DNA from: Vibrio sp. AND4
Lineage (GTDB): Bacteria > Pseudomonadota > Gammaproteobacteria > Enterobacterales > Vibrionaceae
DNA: 44,033 nucleotides
NCBI RefSeq assembly: GCF_000171815.1
Contig: NZ_ABGR01000017.1
Coordinates: 1-44,033 of the forward strand
Reading direction: 5' to 3'
This document shows positions 16,655 to 26,455 of this stretch, in pieces (the first letter of the stretch is position 1; every line of letters starts with the position of its first letter). The notes beneath the pieces were generated by a model. The model did no database searches. It was not told the DNA's origin and saw nothing but the letters and a program-made list of their open reading frames with translations. Position numbers and translations under genes: made by a program.

Positions 16655-17383
16655 TTAGTTTACTCGCATTATGTACCGCACCAAGTAGTGTTTTGGTTGC
16701 CCGGCTACTTTCAATTTTGTTGCCAGGGCGTTCACGTTAACATTGTGCGAGTGTGATTGATTTCCGCCCTTAGAATTTGTGTTTCCACGCCAATTGTTAT
16801 TATTTCCTGTAGCTGGAGCCAAATAATAATGCATATATGTACCATTTTTACTTTTAGAATGTTCCTGCATGATCGTCATCTGGTGATCATGACTAGGTAT
16901 CTGGTTAATATTTAGCTTGTGTCCAAGGACTAAGGACGACGCATTACTACTTGTACCCAGTATACGGCGATTATCTGAAACTGCATTAGTACCATAAGTT
17001 TTGTTGCCCATTAGGAAGCAACCAGTTAGATCCGGTACACCAGCGGTACTTCCGTCACACAGGGCCCAGCCTTTAGGTGGATTATTACTTGTCGAGCCCC
17101 AGGCGACAATCGTCCCCACTGGTATAAGGGCATTGAGCAGCTCGTCATAGTCAACATTTAACTTACTACTATTATTTTTAAGCCCTGTGCCAGCCAACTG
17201 ACTTGATGTTTCTTCATAATCAATTTTTAAGTTACCGCTTCCTTCATCCAATTCGAGACCATTGCCAGCTTCAACCCCCCTAACTTTTCCAGCTAAATCG
17301 ATTAACTGTAAAAAATCTGGTTGCTTTGGCACTGTCCCTGCCACGAATTTCTGCTTTAAATTTTCAGGATCAATATTACTCAT
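16655..17383 (-). CDS. afp13: Fibre with phage tail-collar head (Afp13-type)
   Basis: The 242-residue fibre has the same base (SNIDPENLKQKFVAGTVPKQ... IDLAGKVRGVEAGNGLEL) and two short shaft repeats as the other fibres, but its head is a phage tail-collar domain: VGTIVAWGST...PPKGWALCDGST...GVPDLTGCFLMG. His-x-His motifs occur as PSHDHQM and QSHSHNVN, like the metal-binding motifs of T4 gp12/gp37-type tips. It sits in the canonical Afp13 slot between Afp12 and Afp14. Starts with AAAGAGAACA upstream. The head type differs from the three other fibres, so the particle could carry mixed receptors. Confidence 0.85.
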   Translation of the reverse strand: MSNIDPENLKQKFVAGTVPKQPDFLQLIDLAGKVRGVEAGNGLELDEGSGNLKIDYEETSSQLAGTGLKNNSSKLNVDYDELLNALIPVGTIVAWGSTSNNPPKGWALCDGSTAGVPDLTGCFLMGNKTYGTNAVSDNRRILGTSSNASSLVLGHKLNINQIPSHDHQMTIMQEHSKSKNGTYMHYYLAPATGNNNNWRGNTNSKGGNQSHSHNVNVNALATKLKVAGQPKHYLVRYIMRVN

Positions 17384-17471
17384 AATTTGTTCTCTTTTTA
17401 ATTAAATAGGTAAACCAGCATAAGGATATTTCTATGCTGGCCAGTAGACATTTGCAATGCCATTGGTCAAT

Positions 17472-20156
17472 TTATGACTGCGAGTCTGGCTTCACCTGAA
17501 GTAAATCGTTTTCATCGATGTAAGCTTGTTTTGCTGTTTCATCTGGTTCTGCTTCGATAGCGGCAAATTGATCATCTTTAACAATGAATGAGAAGCCAAT
17601 CCCCTCCATTTGCGATGGTGCTCGCCCAAGGGTCAAGCTATCAAGAATTTGATAGGATTTGTTGCCAATTGGGCAGCCGTCTTTCACCCAATCATTGACA
17701 GTTTCACGAAGCTGTGAAAATTTTGCTCTCTCCACCCAATGGATAATGACCTGACAATGGCTTGGTAAATCGGAGTGCAGTATTTCTTTGATCCAACCTT
17801 CAACCTCAGCCCATTGCTCTCGCACATAACTCGGTAACATTTCCTTATTAAGGGCAATGCTTAACGTAAAGGAGAAGCGTTCGCTCATATCATCTTGTTC
17901 TAAGTACCAGAACCATTGCTCTTGAATATCGTGTTCATTAACACCCTCGAGCGTTACTTTGTGTTGGTATCGATCGATATCAGTAATCTTATATGCATGG
18001 TCTGTTATTGCTGTATTGCTATCCTTCGAGAAGCGTTTTAGCGTATCACCAATTTGGGCCAGAGCAGGAAAATCAACACAAGTTACCTGACATTCATTGC
18101 CACTTTGGTCCTTAGGCTCCTGAAGTCTAAAAGGGACATCCGCTAAAAAGGTATCTGAGGCTGATACTTTGACACTATCACTATCAATAATGTCATCCAC
18201 GTAATTCATTAAAGGGGTATCTTTAATTTTGATGAAAAGATCATTATCTATCACCTCGTCTACCATAAGGCAGAGAATAGGATAGGTGCTCTCTTCACTT
18301 AAACCTGGCACTTGGAATGAGAGGTCTAGTAACATTCCTCTCTGAAAGTCAGAACTTCCGTTGTTGAGAGTTAATCTAAGTCTGTCGCCTTCCTCTGATG
18401 GGTTATTGACTTCATGAGCATTAAAGCTGTTAGCCGCCGGTAAGTTCGGCAGAGCTCGGCGAGTTTCAATAATCGCAATATCATCAGCGTTCATTCCGAT
18501 TTTTCCAGCAATACGCTCCTCGATATTTTTGTAGGCAGCCCGGTAATATTGATTCTTGGGAATATTTGCTAGCAGTTCACGCTGGCTTGTTAAATAGCTC
18601 TCCTTCGGTTTTAAAAGTATATTTGGGCCGAGCTCCTCATTAAAGTAACTCATTAGGTATTGCAGGCTGGAGATCGATTTCTGAAAGTCCTCGTTTTGAG
18701 TTTGACAGAAACCCTCAAGTTGCCCTTTATAACCGTCATGCACTTGATCCGATGATGAGCCATCTTCGAAAGGCCACTGGTAGCCCCAGAAGTCGGCATT
18801 GTCTTCTCGAGACGTTTGATCAAACCCTAAGATATTGGGTAAATTGTTTAATTGTGCGTTCCGATTGGCAAGTGTTTGCTCGATTGGCAACAGAAACTGA
18901 TGCAAGTATTTTGTTGAGTCACTGGGTGTCGGCGATGTTAAATCGTAACAGTCAGGGAGCAGTTTTGTGACCGCCTCATTACTCACATCGTTAGAATTTT
19001 CTCCCCAGACCGTCTGTTCATCGACATGATTAATCAGCGGCGGTAATGATACGTACTCTTTTATGTCATCAATCTTCTTATCTAGTACCACCTGGCTTTT
19101 TGTGCGCAGCGAGACGTTTTGAAGAACCGCGGTGATAGAGTGACCAAAAGTCAGGTATTTTAATTCGTTAACCGTAAATTCCAGCACGGGAGAATCGACG
19201 TCGATGATTTTTTTTACGCCATTGATTGCGCATACTTTGGCCAATAAGTGACTCATATGGAACGACTGTGACGCGGTATAATCCCTTTTTGAGGGAAGTT
19301 CCGCTATCCAACCGTGCGTGAGGAAAGGTCCACGATAAATCTCGTTGTTGGTGAAACCTTGCCTTCTCAGCTCTTGCGTCGAATAACGTTCAACAGGTGG
19401 ACAAGCAAAATCTTTGGCAACTTGATAAATTTCGGCATAAATTTCGGCAATTCTTTGCTTATCCGCTGGATTAATATCATCTGTTACTTCAATCATTAGC
19501 TCTAACTGCTTAACGTCCTCAGCCAGCCAATGAATATTACTGAACTTCTCACCTACGTTTTCTATCGTCGGTAAATATTGTAGGAGTGCCTGTTTGGCGC
19601 TAGTAAGAAGATCAGAATTTTTTTGCAATACTTCGCTAGGGACCAAATATAGGGAGTAGTTACCTAACAAGGTATATGCTTTATCACTCGTTGCGCCTGC
19701 TCGAAATGTAAATTTATGTTTTTCACAATCGAAGTAATACTTATAGCGCTTATCAACCGGTTCTTTAGTGATGTATACATCACTAAAGAAAAAGAATGCT
19801 TGTTCAAATTCGTCATTAAAGCACTCATCGTGACTGTGCAGGTCAAGTAATACTTTGCGATAGTCATCCACAGTGACAGGGCCACACGTCAGTACCTTTT
19901 GGGGTTCGAAATCGACAGGAAACACCTTGACTGGCCCCGACTGATCTTCTTTTACTAAAATATCATTGATGGGGCGTGTCTGCAGATGTGCAAGCTCTGC
20001 AGCTCTCGCTGTTACTCCCTCAAGTAAAGTGACACCGGGATCATGTTCACTGGTATCAGTCCAGGTCTGACCAGAAACATCTTGTAATGTTTGCTGCGCT
20101 TGTTGCCAAAAAGTCTCAATATATGACTCTAGCGTTGGTGAATCATTACTCTCCAT
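17472..20156 (-). CDS. afp12: Baseplate wedge protein (Afp12-type, baseplate J-like)
   Basis: The 894-residue protein is the second large baseplate wedge component. The N-terminus carries the hallmark SEHDPGVTLLEG (residues 36-47) seen in baseplate J-like proteins, followed by a long alpha/beta region with no membrane segments or signal peptide. The ATG lies nine bases from the end of afp11B. With Afp11 it should form the ring of wedges around the hub that anchors the sheath and fibres. The first 17 codons recur as a scrap upstream (22787-22840), a duplication scar. Confidence 0.85.
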   Translation of the reverse strand: MESNDSPTLESYIETFWQQAQQTLQDVSGQTWTDTSEHDPGVTLLEGVTARAAELAHLQTRPINDILVKEDQSGPVKVFPVDFEPQKVLTCGPVTVDDYRKVLLDLHSHDECFNDEFEQAFFFFSDVYITKEPVDKRYKYYFDCEKHKFTFRAGATSDKAYTLLGNYSLYLVPSEVLQKNSDLLTSAKQALLQYLPTIENVGEKFSNIHWLAEDVKQLELMIEVTDDINPADKQRIAEIYAEIYQVAKDFACPPVERYSTQELRRQGFTNNEIYRGPFLTHGWIAELPSKRDYTASQSFHMSHLLAKVCAINGVKKIIDVDSPVLEFTVNELKYLTFGHSITAVLQNVSLRTKSQVVLDKKIDDIKEYVSLPPLINHVDEQTVWGENSNDVSNEAVTKLLPDCYDLTSPTPSDSTKYLHQFLLPIEQTLANRNAQLNNLPNILGFDQTSREDNADFWGYQWPFEDGSSSDQVHDGYKGQLEGFCQTQNEDFQKSISSLQYLMSYFNEELGPNILLKPKESYLTSQRELLANIPKNQYYRAAYKNIEERIAGKIGMNADDIAIIETRRALPNLPAANSFNAHEVNNPSEEGDRLRLTLNNGSSDFQRGMLLDLSFQVPGLSEESTYPILCLMVDEVIDNDLFIKIKDTPLMNYVDDIIDSDSVKVSASDTFLADVPFRLQEPKDQSGNECQVTCVDFPALAQIGDTLKRFSKDSNTAITDHAYKITDIDRYQHKVTLEGVNEHDIQEQWFWYLEQDDMSERFSFTLSIALNKEMLPSYVREQWAEVEGWIKEILHSDLPSHCQVIIHWVERAKFSQLRETVNDWVKDGCPIGNKSYQILDSLTLGRAPSQMEGIGFSFIVKDDQFAAIEAEPDETAKQAYIDENDLLQVKPDSQS

Positions 20157-20165
20157 GACTTGCCC

Positions 20166-22691
20166 CTAATTTGCTTCGTTTATGTTGATAGAATCAGTAC
20201 TTAATACCAATACTTCCCCACTATCTGCCGATTGTGAGTTTGAATTATTATTTAATTTCAGTTCGTCGAGATTATCGACCAGTGGGTGTTGCTGAATGTG
20301 TGCGATGACATCGTAGTAGTTAAACTGATTGGCGACCTTAGGGCCGAGCTCGCGATCGGAGACCCACGGCATGTAATGCTGAATCAGTGACTCGGTTAAC
20401 TGCGCTTTGCCGTATTCAGGGTTCACACCCGCTTTGAAGGTGACCGTAGACTCTAGTTTCACCACGTTATATTTGGGGTTTACTACTTGCACATCCGTCC
20501 ATGCAGAGGCGCGATGGGTTAGGAAACTGCGGAGCGCATCCATTTTCTGTCGGCCAAGTGTTGGCTGATAAACATCGACATTGTCCCTACTACGGGCACG
20601 TGGAATCACGACGAAAGCTGCCGTATTGATAGCCGAGTTATCATTTTGGTTGGCAATCACATCATACACATACGCAAAGTTATCCTTTATTAATAAAATA
20701 CTATCAGCGTATGAGATGGCGCGATCGCGATGCGATAACTGACGCGGGATGCGAGCGTTGAAATCTGAGTGACTTTCCGGCGCTTCCCCCCCCCACGATT
20801 GCCAAGGCTGAACGATTTTTTCTACACCTTGGATACCGGTTGCCAATGCTTTGATGCTCTCTGGGGGTAAAGCTTGGCCTGTGACCGTATCCGCTAATTG
20901 ACTGGCATTCGACAATGTCGCTGTGGTGGCATTAGTTAAAATACCATTGATATTTACGCCTATGACCTCAGCCGAATCATGCCTAATAAATTCACCATCC
21001 AACTTAATACCAGCGATAAGAACCCACTTGTCAGCCATATTTGGCTTATCTAGGCGTATTTTTTTCACCCCCTTTACTGGTGAGCTCAAGGAGATGGGGA
21101 ACGCGTTCTTAAACACCTCAATACCACCTTCCATAATCATACTGTCCGTAATCGTACCGTTTGTAAGCTCAACCCCTTTTTCATCGATTAAGTGGTAGAT
21201 TACGCCATCCATGTGGCGGTCAATAAGTTTACAGTTTCTTGAATAAACGGTCATATTCCCAATATCAGTAGGCTTAGGTAACGTAAACTCAATAAATGCG
21301 ATAAGAGTATGATGAGAGTGCCAAATAGTACCTAAATCGCCATCACCAGCGCCATACCATGGATTGGGGCCATAGTGACCTGGAGATGTTTCAATATTTG
21401 TTTTTGTAAATTCGCCCTTTATCCAAGCCAATTCGGATTGATGAGAAACAGGCCATACCGCTGACCATGTACCACTTACTGAAAGGTCACTGGTGTTATC
21501 AATTAAGCTGCTATCTAGGGGCTGCCACTTTTCGTTATCTGCTTTCTTTTCATCAAAATAAAACCATTCAATTGGGTTGTTATTCGTCGCAGTCAGATTG
21601 AAGAAAAGGGTTAATGTGTCTCCCTGATTAAGGTTTTTGAACCCCAAAAAGAAATTTAACTTCTCTAGCTGAATACCATTTGTCGGCCAGTTTTTCTTAT
21701 CATCGTCGTCGCTCTCATCATAGTATTGACAGCACTCATCATCTGGATTGGGTTCGTAGTTTGAATTGCTGCTCAAACAAAGCGCGGAGAAGGTACTGTG
21801 ATTGGCGAGGACACCCCGATCCAACTGATATTCAATATCGATCCCATTTTCATCTTGGCCAGCTTGAAGCAGGCTGCCTTTTGGCACCATGAGGTTTGAA
21901 AACGCTTCTTCTAATTGCACCGAGACGGCGACTTGCCCTGGCTTGGCTGCTTGTGGTTTTAAACCAAGTAACTCTTGATAATATAAGTCTCGTTGCTTCC
22001 CGGGTAGGCGATTCATCAGTGCTTGCGGGGTTTCCAGCATTTTTAGGTAAGCAAACAACAGCGCTTGGTGTGGTGGCAGCGTGCCGGTAGGGTTTTGGTA
22101 TTGCTCTGCCAGTTCAGTGACAGATAGACCTTGAAAAAGGACATCAGCCCAAGTGGATTCGATTACCCCATCAAATATCAACTCCATAACACCAAAAACT
22201 AGACTGTATTCGGTAGTAACGTCATAAAAGCGCACCGATTTCACTGGCTCACCACGAATTGGCTCTTTAAGCTTAAACGACCCATTAATGCTCCGTTCAC
22301 AGCAATCTAAAAGAAGTTTATCGAAAATCTCCCGATTATTTTTGTCAAAGCCTTTGATACCCATTGTCCCGTTTGCAGGAGCGGCTAGGTATATCTCGAA
22401 TGAAATTACTGGATAAGGTTTGTCCAGGGTGAACTCTATCCAATTCGTTGTCCCAACTGGGGTATATTCAGTCAGCCATGCAGTCTTAGTATCACCATCG
22501 GTTGCCTTATCTTTTGAGTAATCCTCATGTAAGCAAGAACTTACCTCTGCAAACTCTACTTTTGGTTTGACTTGGAATGGAATTTGAGCGGTATACTCAT
22601 AAAGATATTGCAATTTATCTTGTATTGTTCGGTCATCGATATGAAAATTTGCGCTTGAATCTATGCCAAGTGTATCGCTTCTATTAATCAT
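20166..22691 (-). CDS. afp11: Baseplate J-like wedge protein, copy B, with discoidin-like domains
   Basis: The 841-residue protein is an Afp11-type (gp6-like) wedge. Residues about 590-820 hold the baseplate-J core (NARIPRQLSHRDRAISYADS...). Two beta-sandwich regions resemble F5/8C (discoidin) sugar-binding domains: about 45-178 (AEVSSCLHEDYSKDKATDGD...WIEFTLDKPYPVISFEIY) and about 432-570 (AGDGDLGTIWHS...FIEFTLPKPTDIGNMTVYSR). Copy B keeps the full N-terminal discoidin-like domain that copy A lacks. Flanks of the second domain are nearly identical in DNA between copies while its loops differ. Discoidin assignment is by pattern and not proven. Confidence 0.8.
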   Translation of the reverse strand: MINRSDTLGIDSSANFHIDDRTIQDKLQYLYEYTAQIPFQVKPKVEFAEVSSCLHEDYSKDKATDGDTKTAWLTEYTPVGTTNWIEFTLDKPYPVISFEIYLAAPANGTMGIKGFDKNNREIFDKLLLDCCERSINGSFKLKEPIRGEPVKSVRFYDVTTEYSLVFGVMELIFDGVIESTWADVLFQGLSVTELAEQYQNPTGTLPPHQALLFAYLKMLETPQALMNRLPGKQRDLYYQELLGLKPQAAKPGQVAVSVQLEEAFSNLMVPKGSLLQAGQDENGIDIEYQLDRGVLANHSTFSALCLSSNSNYEPNPDDECCQYYDESDDDDKKNWPTNGIQLEKLNFFLGFKNLNQGDTLTLFFNLTATNNNPIEWFYFDEKKADNEKWQPLDSSLIDNTSDLSVSGTWSAVWPVSHQSELAWIKGEFTKTNIETSPGHYGPNPWYGAGDGDLGTIWHSHHTLIAFIEFTLPKPTDIGNMTVYSRNCKLIDRHMDGVIYHLIDEKGVELTNGTITDSMIMEGGIEVFKNAFPISLSSPVKGVKKIRLDKPNMADKWVLIAGIKLDGEFIRHDSAEVIGVNINGILTNATTATLSNASQLADTVTGQALPPESIKALATGIQGVEKIVQPWQSWGGEAPESHSDFNARIPRQLSHRDRAISYADSILLIKDNFAYVYDVIANQNDNSAINTAAFVVIPRARSRDNVDVYQPTLGRQKMDALRSFLTHRASAWTDVQVVNPKYNVVKLESTVTFKAGVNPEYGKAQLTESLIQHYMPWVSDRELGPKVANQFNYYDVIAHIQQHPLVDNLDELKLNNNSNSQSADSGEVLVLSTDSININEAN

Positions 22692-22786
22692 GAGAAATGG
22701 TGTCCATGCGAATATTAGGCATCACACTTGGTCATGCCTAAGGCTAGTAATAATGAAGAAGGAGTGAAGCAGCCGTTAGGAGACGG

Positions 22787-22840
22787 TTACCAACAAGTCT
22801 CAATATATGACGCTAATGTTGGTGAATCATTACTCTCCAT
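22787..22840 (-). pseudogene. 5' scrap of afp12 left by tandem duplication
   Basis: The 18-codon frame MESNDSPTLASYIETCW-stop repeats the start of Afp12 (MESNDSPTLESYIETFW) with two changes and then stops. It lies just after afp11A, where afp12 would follow in the parental arrangement. It shows that the duplicated unit ran from afp11 into the beginning of afp12. Confidence 0.85.
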
Positions 22841-22849
22841 GGCTTGCCC

Positions 22850-25800
22850 TTAATTTGCTTCGTTTATGTTGATAGAATCAGTACTGAATACCAATACTTC
22901 CCCACTACCTGCCGATATTGAGTATGTATCCTTATCTAATTCCAGCTCTTTGAGATTATCGACCAGTGGGTGCTGCTGAATGTGTGCGATGACATCGTAG
23001 TAGTTAAACTGATTGGCGACCTTAGGGCCGAGCTCGCGATCGGAGACCCACGGCATGTAATGCTGAATCAGTGACTCGGTTAACTGCGCTTTGCCGTATT
23101 CAGGGTTCACACCCGCTTTGAAGGTGACCGTTGACTCTAGTTCCACCACGTTATATTTGGGGTTTACTACTTGCACATCCGTCCATGCAGAGGCGCGATG
23201 GGTTAGGAAACTGCGGAGCGCATCCATTTTCTGTCGGCCAAGTGTTGGCTGATAAACATCGACATTGTCCCTACTACGGGCACGTGGAATCACGACGAAA
23301 GCTGCCGTATTGATAGCCGAGTTATCATTTTGGTTGGCAATCACATCATACACATACGCAAAGTTATCCTTTATTAATAAAATACTATCAGCGTATGAGA
23401 TGGCGCGATCGCGATGCGATAACTGACGCGGGATGCGAGCGTTGAAATCTGAGTGACTTTCCGGCGCTTCCCCCCCCCACGATTGCCAAGGCTGAACGAT
23501 TTCTGCTACACCTTGGATATCGGTTGCTAATGCGGTGATGCTCTCTGGGGGTAAAGCTTGGCCTGTGACCGTATCCGTCAATTGACTGGCATTCGACAAT
23601 GTCGCTGTGGTGGCATTAGTTAAAATACCATTGATGTTTACGCCTATGACCTCAGCCGAATCATGCCTAATAAATTCACCATCCAACTTAATACCAGCGC
23701 AAGTAATATAGTATTTATTATTACTAGTCGGACCGGACCTATCTAGGCGTATTTTTTTCACTCCCTCTACTGGTTGGTCCAAGGTGATGAGGAACTCGTT
23801 GCTTGGAACCTGAGTACCATTGTCCGTAATCGTACCGCTTGTAAGCTCAACCCCTTTTTCGTCGATTAAGTGGTAGATTACGCCATCTATGTAGCGATCC
23901 AATATGGTATCAAAGTCTCTTGAATAAACGGTCATATTCCCAATATCAGTAGGCTTAGGTAACGTAAACTCAATAAATGAATCTTTATTATTCGAAGAAA
24001 GCCAATAAAAATCTTTATCTCCATCACCAGCATCCTGCCAATGGGGTAGGTTGTTCGGATATATACAAGATACTTCAATATTTGTTTTGGTAAATTCGCC
24101 CTTTATCCAAGCCAATTCGGAGTCATGAGAAACAGGCCATACCGCTGACCATGTACCACTTACTGAAAGGTCACTGGTGTTATCAATTAAGCTGCTATCT
24201 AGGGGCTGCCACTTTTCGTTATTCGGTTTCTCTTCATCAAAATAAAACCATTCAATTGGGTTGTTATTCGTCGCAGTCAGATTGAAGAAAAGGGATAATG
24301 TGTCTCCCTGATTAAGGTTTTTGAACCCCAAAAAGAGATTTAACTTCTCTAGCTGAATACCATCTGTCGGCCAGTTTTTCTTATTATCTTCAGCACTCTC
24401 ATCATAGTATTGACAGTGCTCATCAGTCGGATCGGGGTTGTAGTTTGAATTGCTGCTCAAACAAAGCGCGGAGAAGGTACTGTGATTGGCGAGGACATCC
24501 CGATCCAACTGATATTCAATATCGATCCCATTTTCATCTTGGCCAGCTTGAAGCAGGCTGCCTTTTGGCACCATAAGGTTTGAAAACGCTTCTTCTAATT
24601 GCACCGAGACGGCGACTTGCCCTGGCTTGGCTGCTTGTGGTTTTAAACCAAGTAACCCTTGATAATATAAGTCTCGTTGCTTCCCGGGTAGGCGATTCAT
24701 CAGTGCTTGCGGGGTTTCCAGCATTTTTAGGTAAGCAAACAACAGCGCTTGGTGTGGTGGCAGCGTGCCGGTAGGGTTTTGGTATTGCTCTGCCAGTTCG
24801 GTGACAGATCGACCTTGAAAAAGGACATCAGCCCAAGTGGTGGCATTAGTTAAAATACCATTGATGTTTACGCCTATGACCTCAGCCGAATCATGCCGAA
24901 TAAATTCACCATCCAACTTAATACCACTGAGAGCAATAGGTAGAGTATTCTGATATGGCCTATCTAAGCGTATTTTTTTTACCCTCTTTACTGGTGAGTC
25001 CAATTGGATTACTACCTCCCGACTGTGATCGCCCTCGTCCTCAATGGTACCACTTGCAAGCTCAACCCCTTTTTCGTCGATTAAGTGGTAGATTACGTCA
25101 TTTAAGTAGTTTGGGAAGTTGTAAAGGTCTCTTCCATAAAGGGTCATGTTCTTAATATCGGTAAGCTTAGGTAACGTAAACTCAATAAATGCGTGTCTTT
25201 CATCCTCAGAAACCTGAGAATACCAATAATTATTTACCTCTCCATTACCAGCATACTGCCATCGGTGATATCTATTGTAGTTATTATCATATTCCGACGA
25301 TACTTCAATATTTGTTTTGGTAAATTCGCCCTTTATCCAAGCCAATTCGGAGTCATGAGAAACAGGCCATACCGCTGACCATGTACCACTTACTGAAAGG
25401 TCACTGGTGTTATCAATTAAGCTGCTATCTAGGGGCTGCCACTTTTCGTTATTCGGTTTCTCTTCATCAAAATAAAACCATTCAATTTGGTTGTTATTCG
25501 TCGCAGTCAGATTGAAGAAAAGGGATAATGTGTCTCCCTGATTGACGTTTCTGAACCCTAAAAAGAAATTTAACTTCTCTAGCTGAATACCATCTGTCGG
25601 CCAGTTTTTCTTATTATCTTCAGCACTCTCATCATAGTATTGACAACACGCATCATTCGGATCGGGGTTGTAGTTTGAATTGCTGCTCAAACAAAGCGCG
25701 GAGAAGGTACTGTGATTGGCGAGGACATCTCGATCCAACTGATATTCACTACCTGCTTCACTTTGAAATATAATTTGATTGGTATACTTAAAAAGATATT

Positions 25801-25882
25801 GCAATTTATCTTGTATGGTTCGGTCATCGATTTGAAAATTCGCGCTTGAATCTATGCCAAGTGTGTCGCTTCTATTAATCAT
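22850..25882 (-). CDS. afp11: Baseplate J-like wedge protein, copy A, with internal block duplication
   Basis: The 1010-residue protein ends like copy B with an almost identical baseplate-J core. Its architecture differs: residues 1-45 match the copy B start, then a block starting EYQLDRDVLANHSTF (about 46-349) appears where the N-terminal discoidin-like domain should be, and the same block recurs from about residue 456. It therefore has two copies of the variable discoidin-like domain (about 192-328 and 600-737), each with different loops. The join at ATTWADVLFQG shows recombination at short shared sequence. The protein is in frame and intact, so it could be a functional alternative wedge. 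Confidence 0.8.
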   Translation of the reverse strand: MINRSDTLGIDSSANFQIDDRTIQDKLQYLFKYTNQIIFQSEAGSEYQLDRDVLANHSTFSALCLSSNSNYNPDPNDACCQYYDESAEDNKKNWPTDGIQLEKLNFFLGFRNVNQGDTLSLFFNLTATNNNQIEWFYFDEEKPNNEKWQPLDSSLIDNTSDLSVSGTWSAVWPVSHDSELAWIKGEFTKTNIEVSSEYDNNYNRYHRWQYAGNGEVNNYWYSQVSEDERHAFIEFTLPKLTDIKNMTLYGRDLYNFPNYLNDVIYHLIDEKGVELASGTIEDEGDHSREVVIQLDSPVKRVKKIRLDRPYQNTLPIALSGIKLDGEFIRHDSAEVIGVNINGILTNATTWADVLFQGRSVTELAEQYQNPTGTLPPHQALLFAYLKMLETPQALMNRLPGKQRDLYYQGLLGLKPQAAKPGQVAVSVQLEEAFSNLMVPKGSLLQAGQDENGIDIEYQLDRDVLANHSTFSALCLSSNSNYNPDPTDEHCQYYDESAEDNKKNWPTDGIQLEKLNLFLGFKNLNQGDTLSLFFNLTATNNNPIEWFYFDEEKPNNEKWQPLDSSLIDNTSDLSVSGTWSAVWPVSHDSELAWIKGEFTKTNIEVSCIYPNNLPHWQDAGDGDKDFYWLSSNNKDSFIEFTLPKPTDIGNMTVYSRDFDTILDRYIDGVIYHLIDEKGVELTSGTITDNGTQVPSNEFLITLDQPVEGVKKIRLDRSGPTSNNKYYITCAGIKLDGEFIRHDSAEVIGVNINGILTNATTATLSNASQLTDTVTGQALPPESITALATDIQGVAEIVQPWQSWGGEAPESHSDFNARIPRQLSHRDRAISYADSILLIKDNFAYVYDVIANQNDNSAINTAAFVVIPRARSRDNVDVYQPTLGRQKMDALRSFLTHRASAWTDVQVVNPKYNVVELESTVTFKAGVNPEYGKAQLTESLIQHYMPWVSDRELGPKVANQFNYYDVIAHIQQHPLVDNLKELELDKDTYSISAGSGEVLVFSTDSININEAN

Positions 25883-26038
25883 GAAAAATGGTGTCCATGC
25901 GAATATTAGGCATCACACTTGGTCATGCCTAAAGACTAGTAATAATAAAGAGGGAGTGAAAAAGCCATTGGGGGAAGGTTGATCTATTGTTAAGGCGCTC
26001 AAAAATGGCGCTACCCTTGGCGAGGATGACAGGGTTAT
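25883..26038. other. Duplicated leader with hairpin before afp11A
   Basis: The 156-base gap contains TTAGGCAT (25906-25913) and ATGCCTAA (25925-25932), an 8-bp hairpin, just upstream of afp11A. The same leader and hairpin occur upstream of copy B near 22696-22740, so it is part of the duplicated unit. This gap is where the spike-tip gene would lie in Afp/PVC clusters; none is present. Confidence 0.6.
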
Positions 26039-26443
26039 CTATACTGAAAAACCTTTACCATCATACATATCGACCCCCCTTTGCCACGAGTACACTTGCT
26101 CACTATCACGCAGTTGGTAATCTAAACGAACCTTCAGCAGGGAGGCAGTGACGCTGTCAGGCTGAATGCTGATATTGGTGATTTCCACGCGAGGTTCATA
26201 ACGTAACACGGTCTCATAAATCATTGTTTCTATCTCAGAGATGAGCGCACTATCGATATTGGCAAATAGGAATGAGTGTAAGTCATTGCCATAATTTTTG
26301 AATATTACCCGCTCCCCCGTGAGAGTGTGAAACAACACGTCCAAACTTTGCTCGACATTCTCTTGCAAAGATGACGTCATTTCTACGCCATCTAATGAAA
26401 ATTTTATTGGAAAACACCAACTTAGGTTGGATTGCTCAGTCAT
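26039..26443 (-). CDS. afp9: gp25-like baseplate protein (Afp9-type)
   Basis: This 134-residue protein belongs to the gp25/GPW lysozyme-like baseplate family. Diagnostic segments are WCFPIKFSLDG near the start, GERVIFKNYGNDLHSFLF in the middle (the gp25 G.R.....G..L..FLF pattern), and IETMIYETVLRYEPRVEI. It helps nucleate the sheath on the baseplate. I used the third of three consecutive ATG codons, placing AGGAG six bases upstream. It begins just after the VgrG stop. Confidence 0.85.
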   Translation of the reverse strand: MTEQSNLSWCFPIKFSLDGVEMTSSLQENVEQSLDVLFHTLTGERVIFKNYGNDLHSFLFANIDSALISEIETMIYETVLRYEPRVEITNISIQPDSVTASLLKVRLDYQLRDSEQVYSWQRGVDMYDGKGFSV

Positions 26444-26455
26444 CATCATCTCCTG

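Noticed and set aside
20166..25882. Diversity-generating retroelement acting on the variable domains
   Set aside because: No reverse transcriptase, template repeat or adenine-biased substitution pattern was seen; differences include length changes, which fits recombination better.
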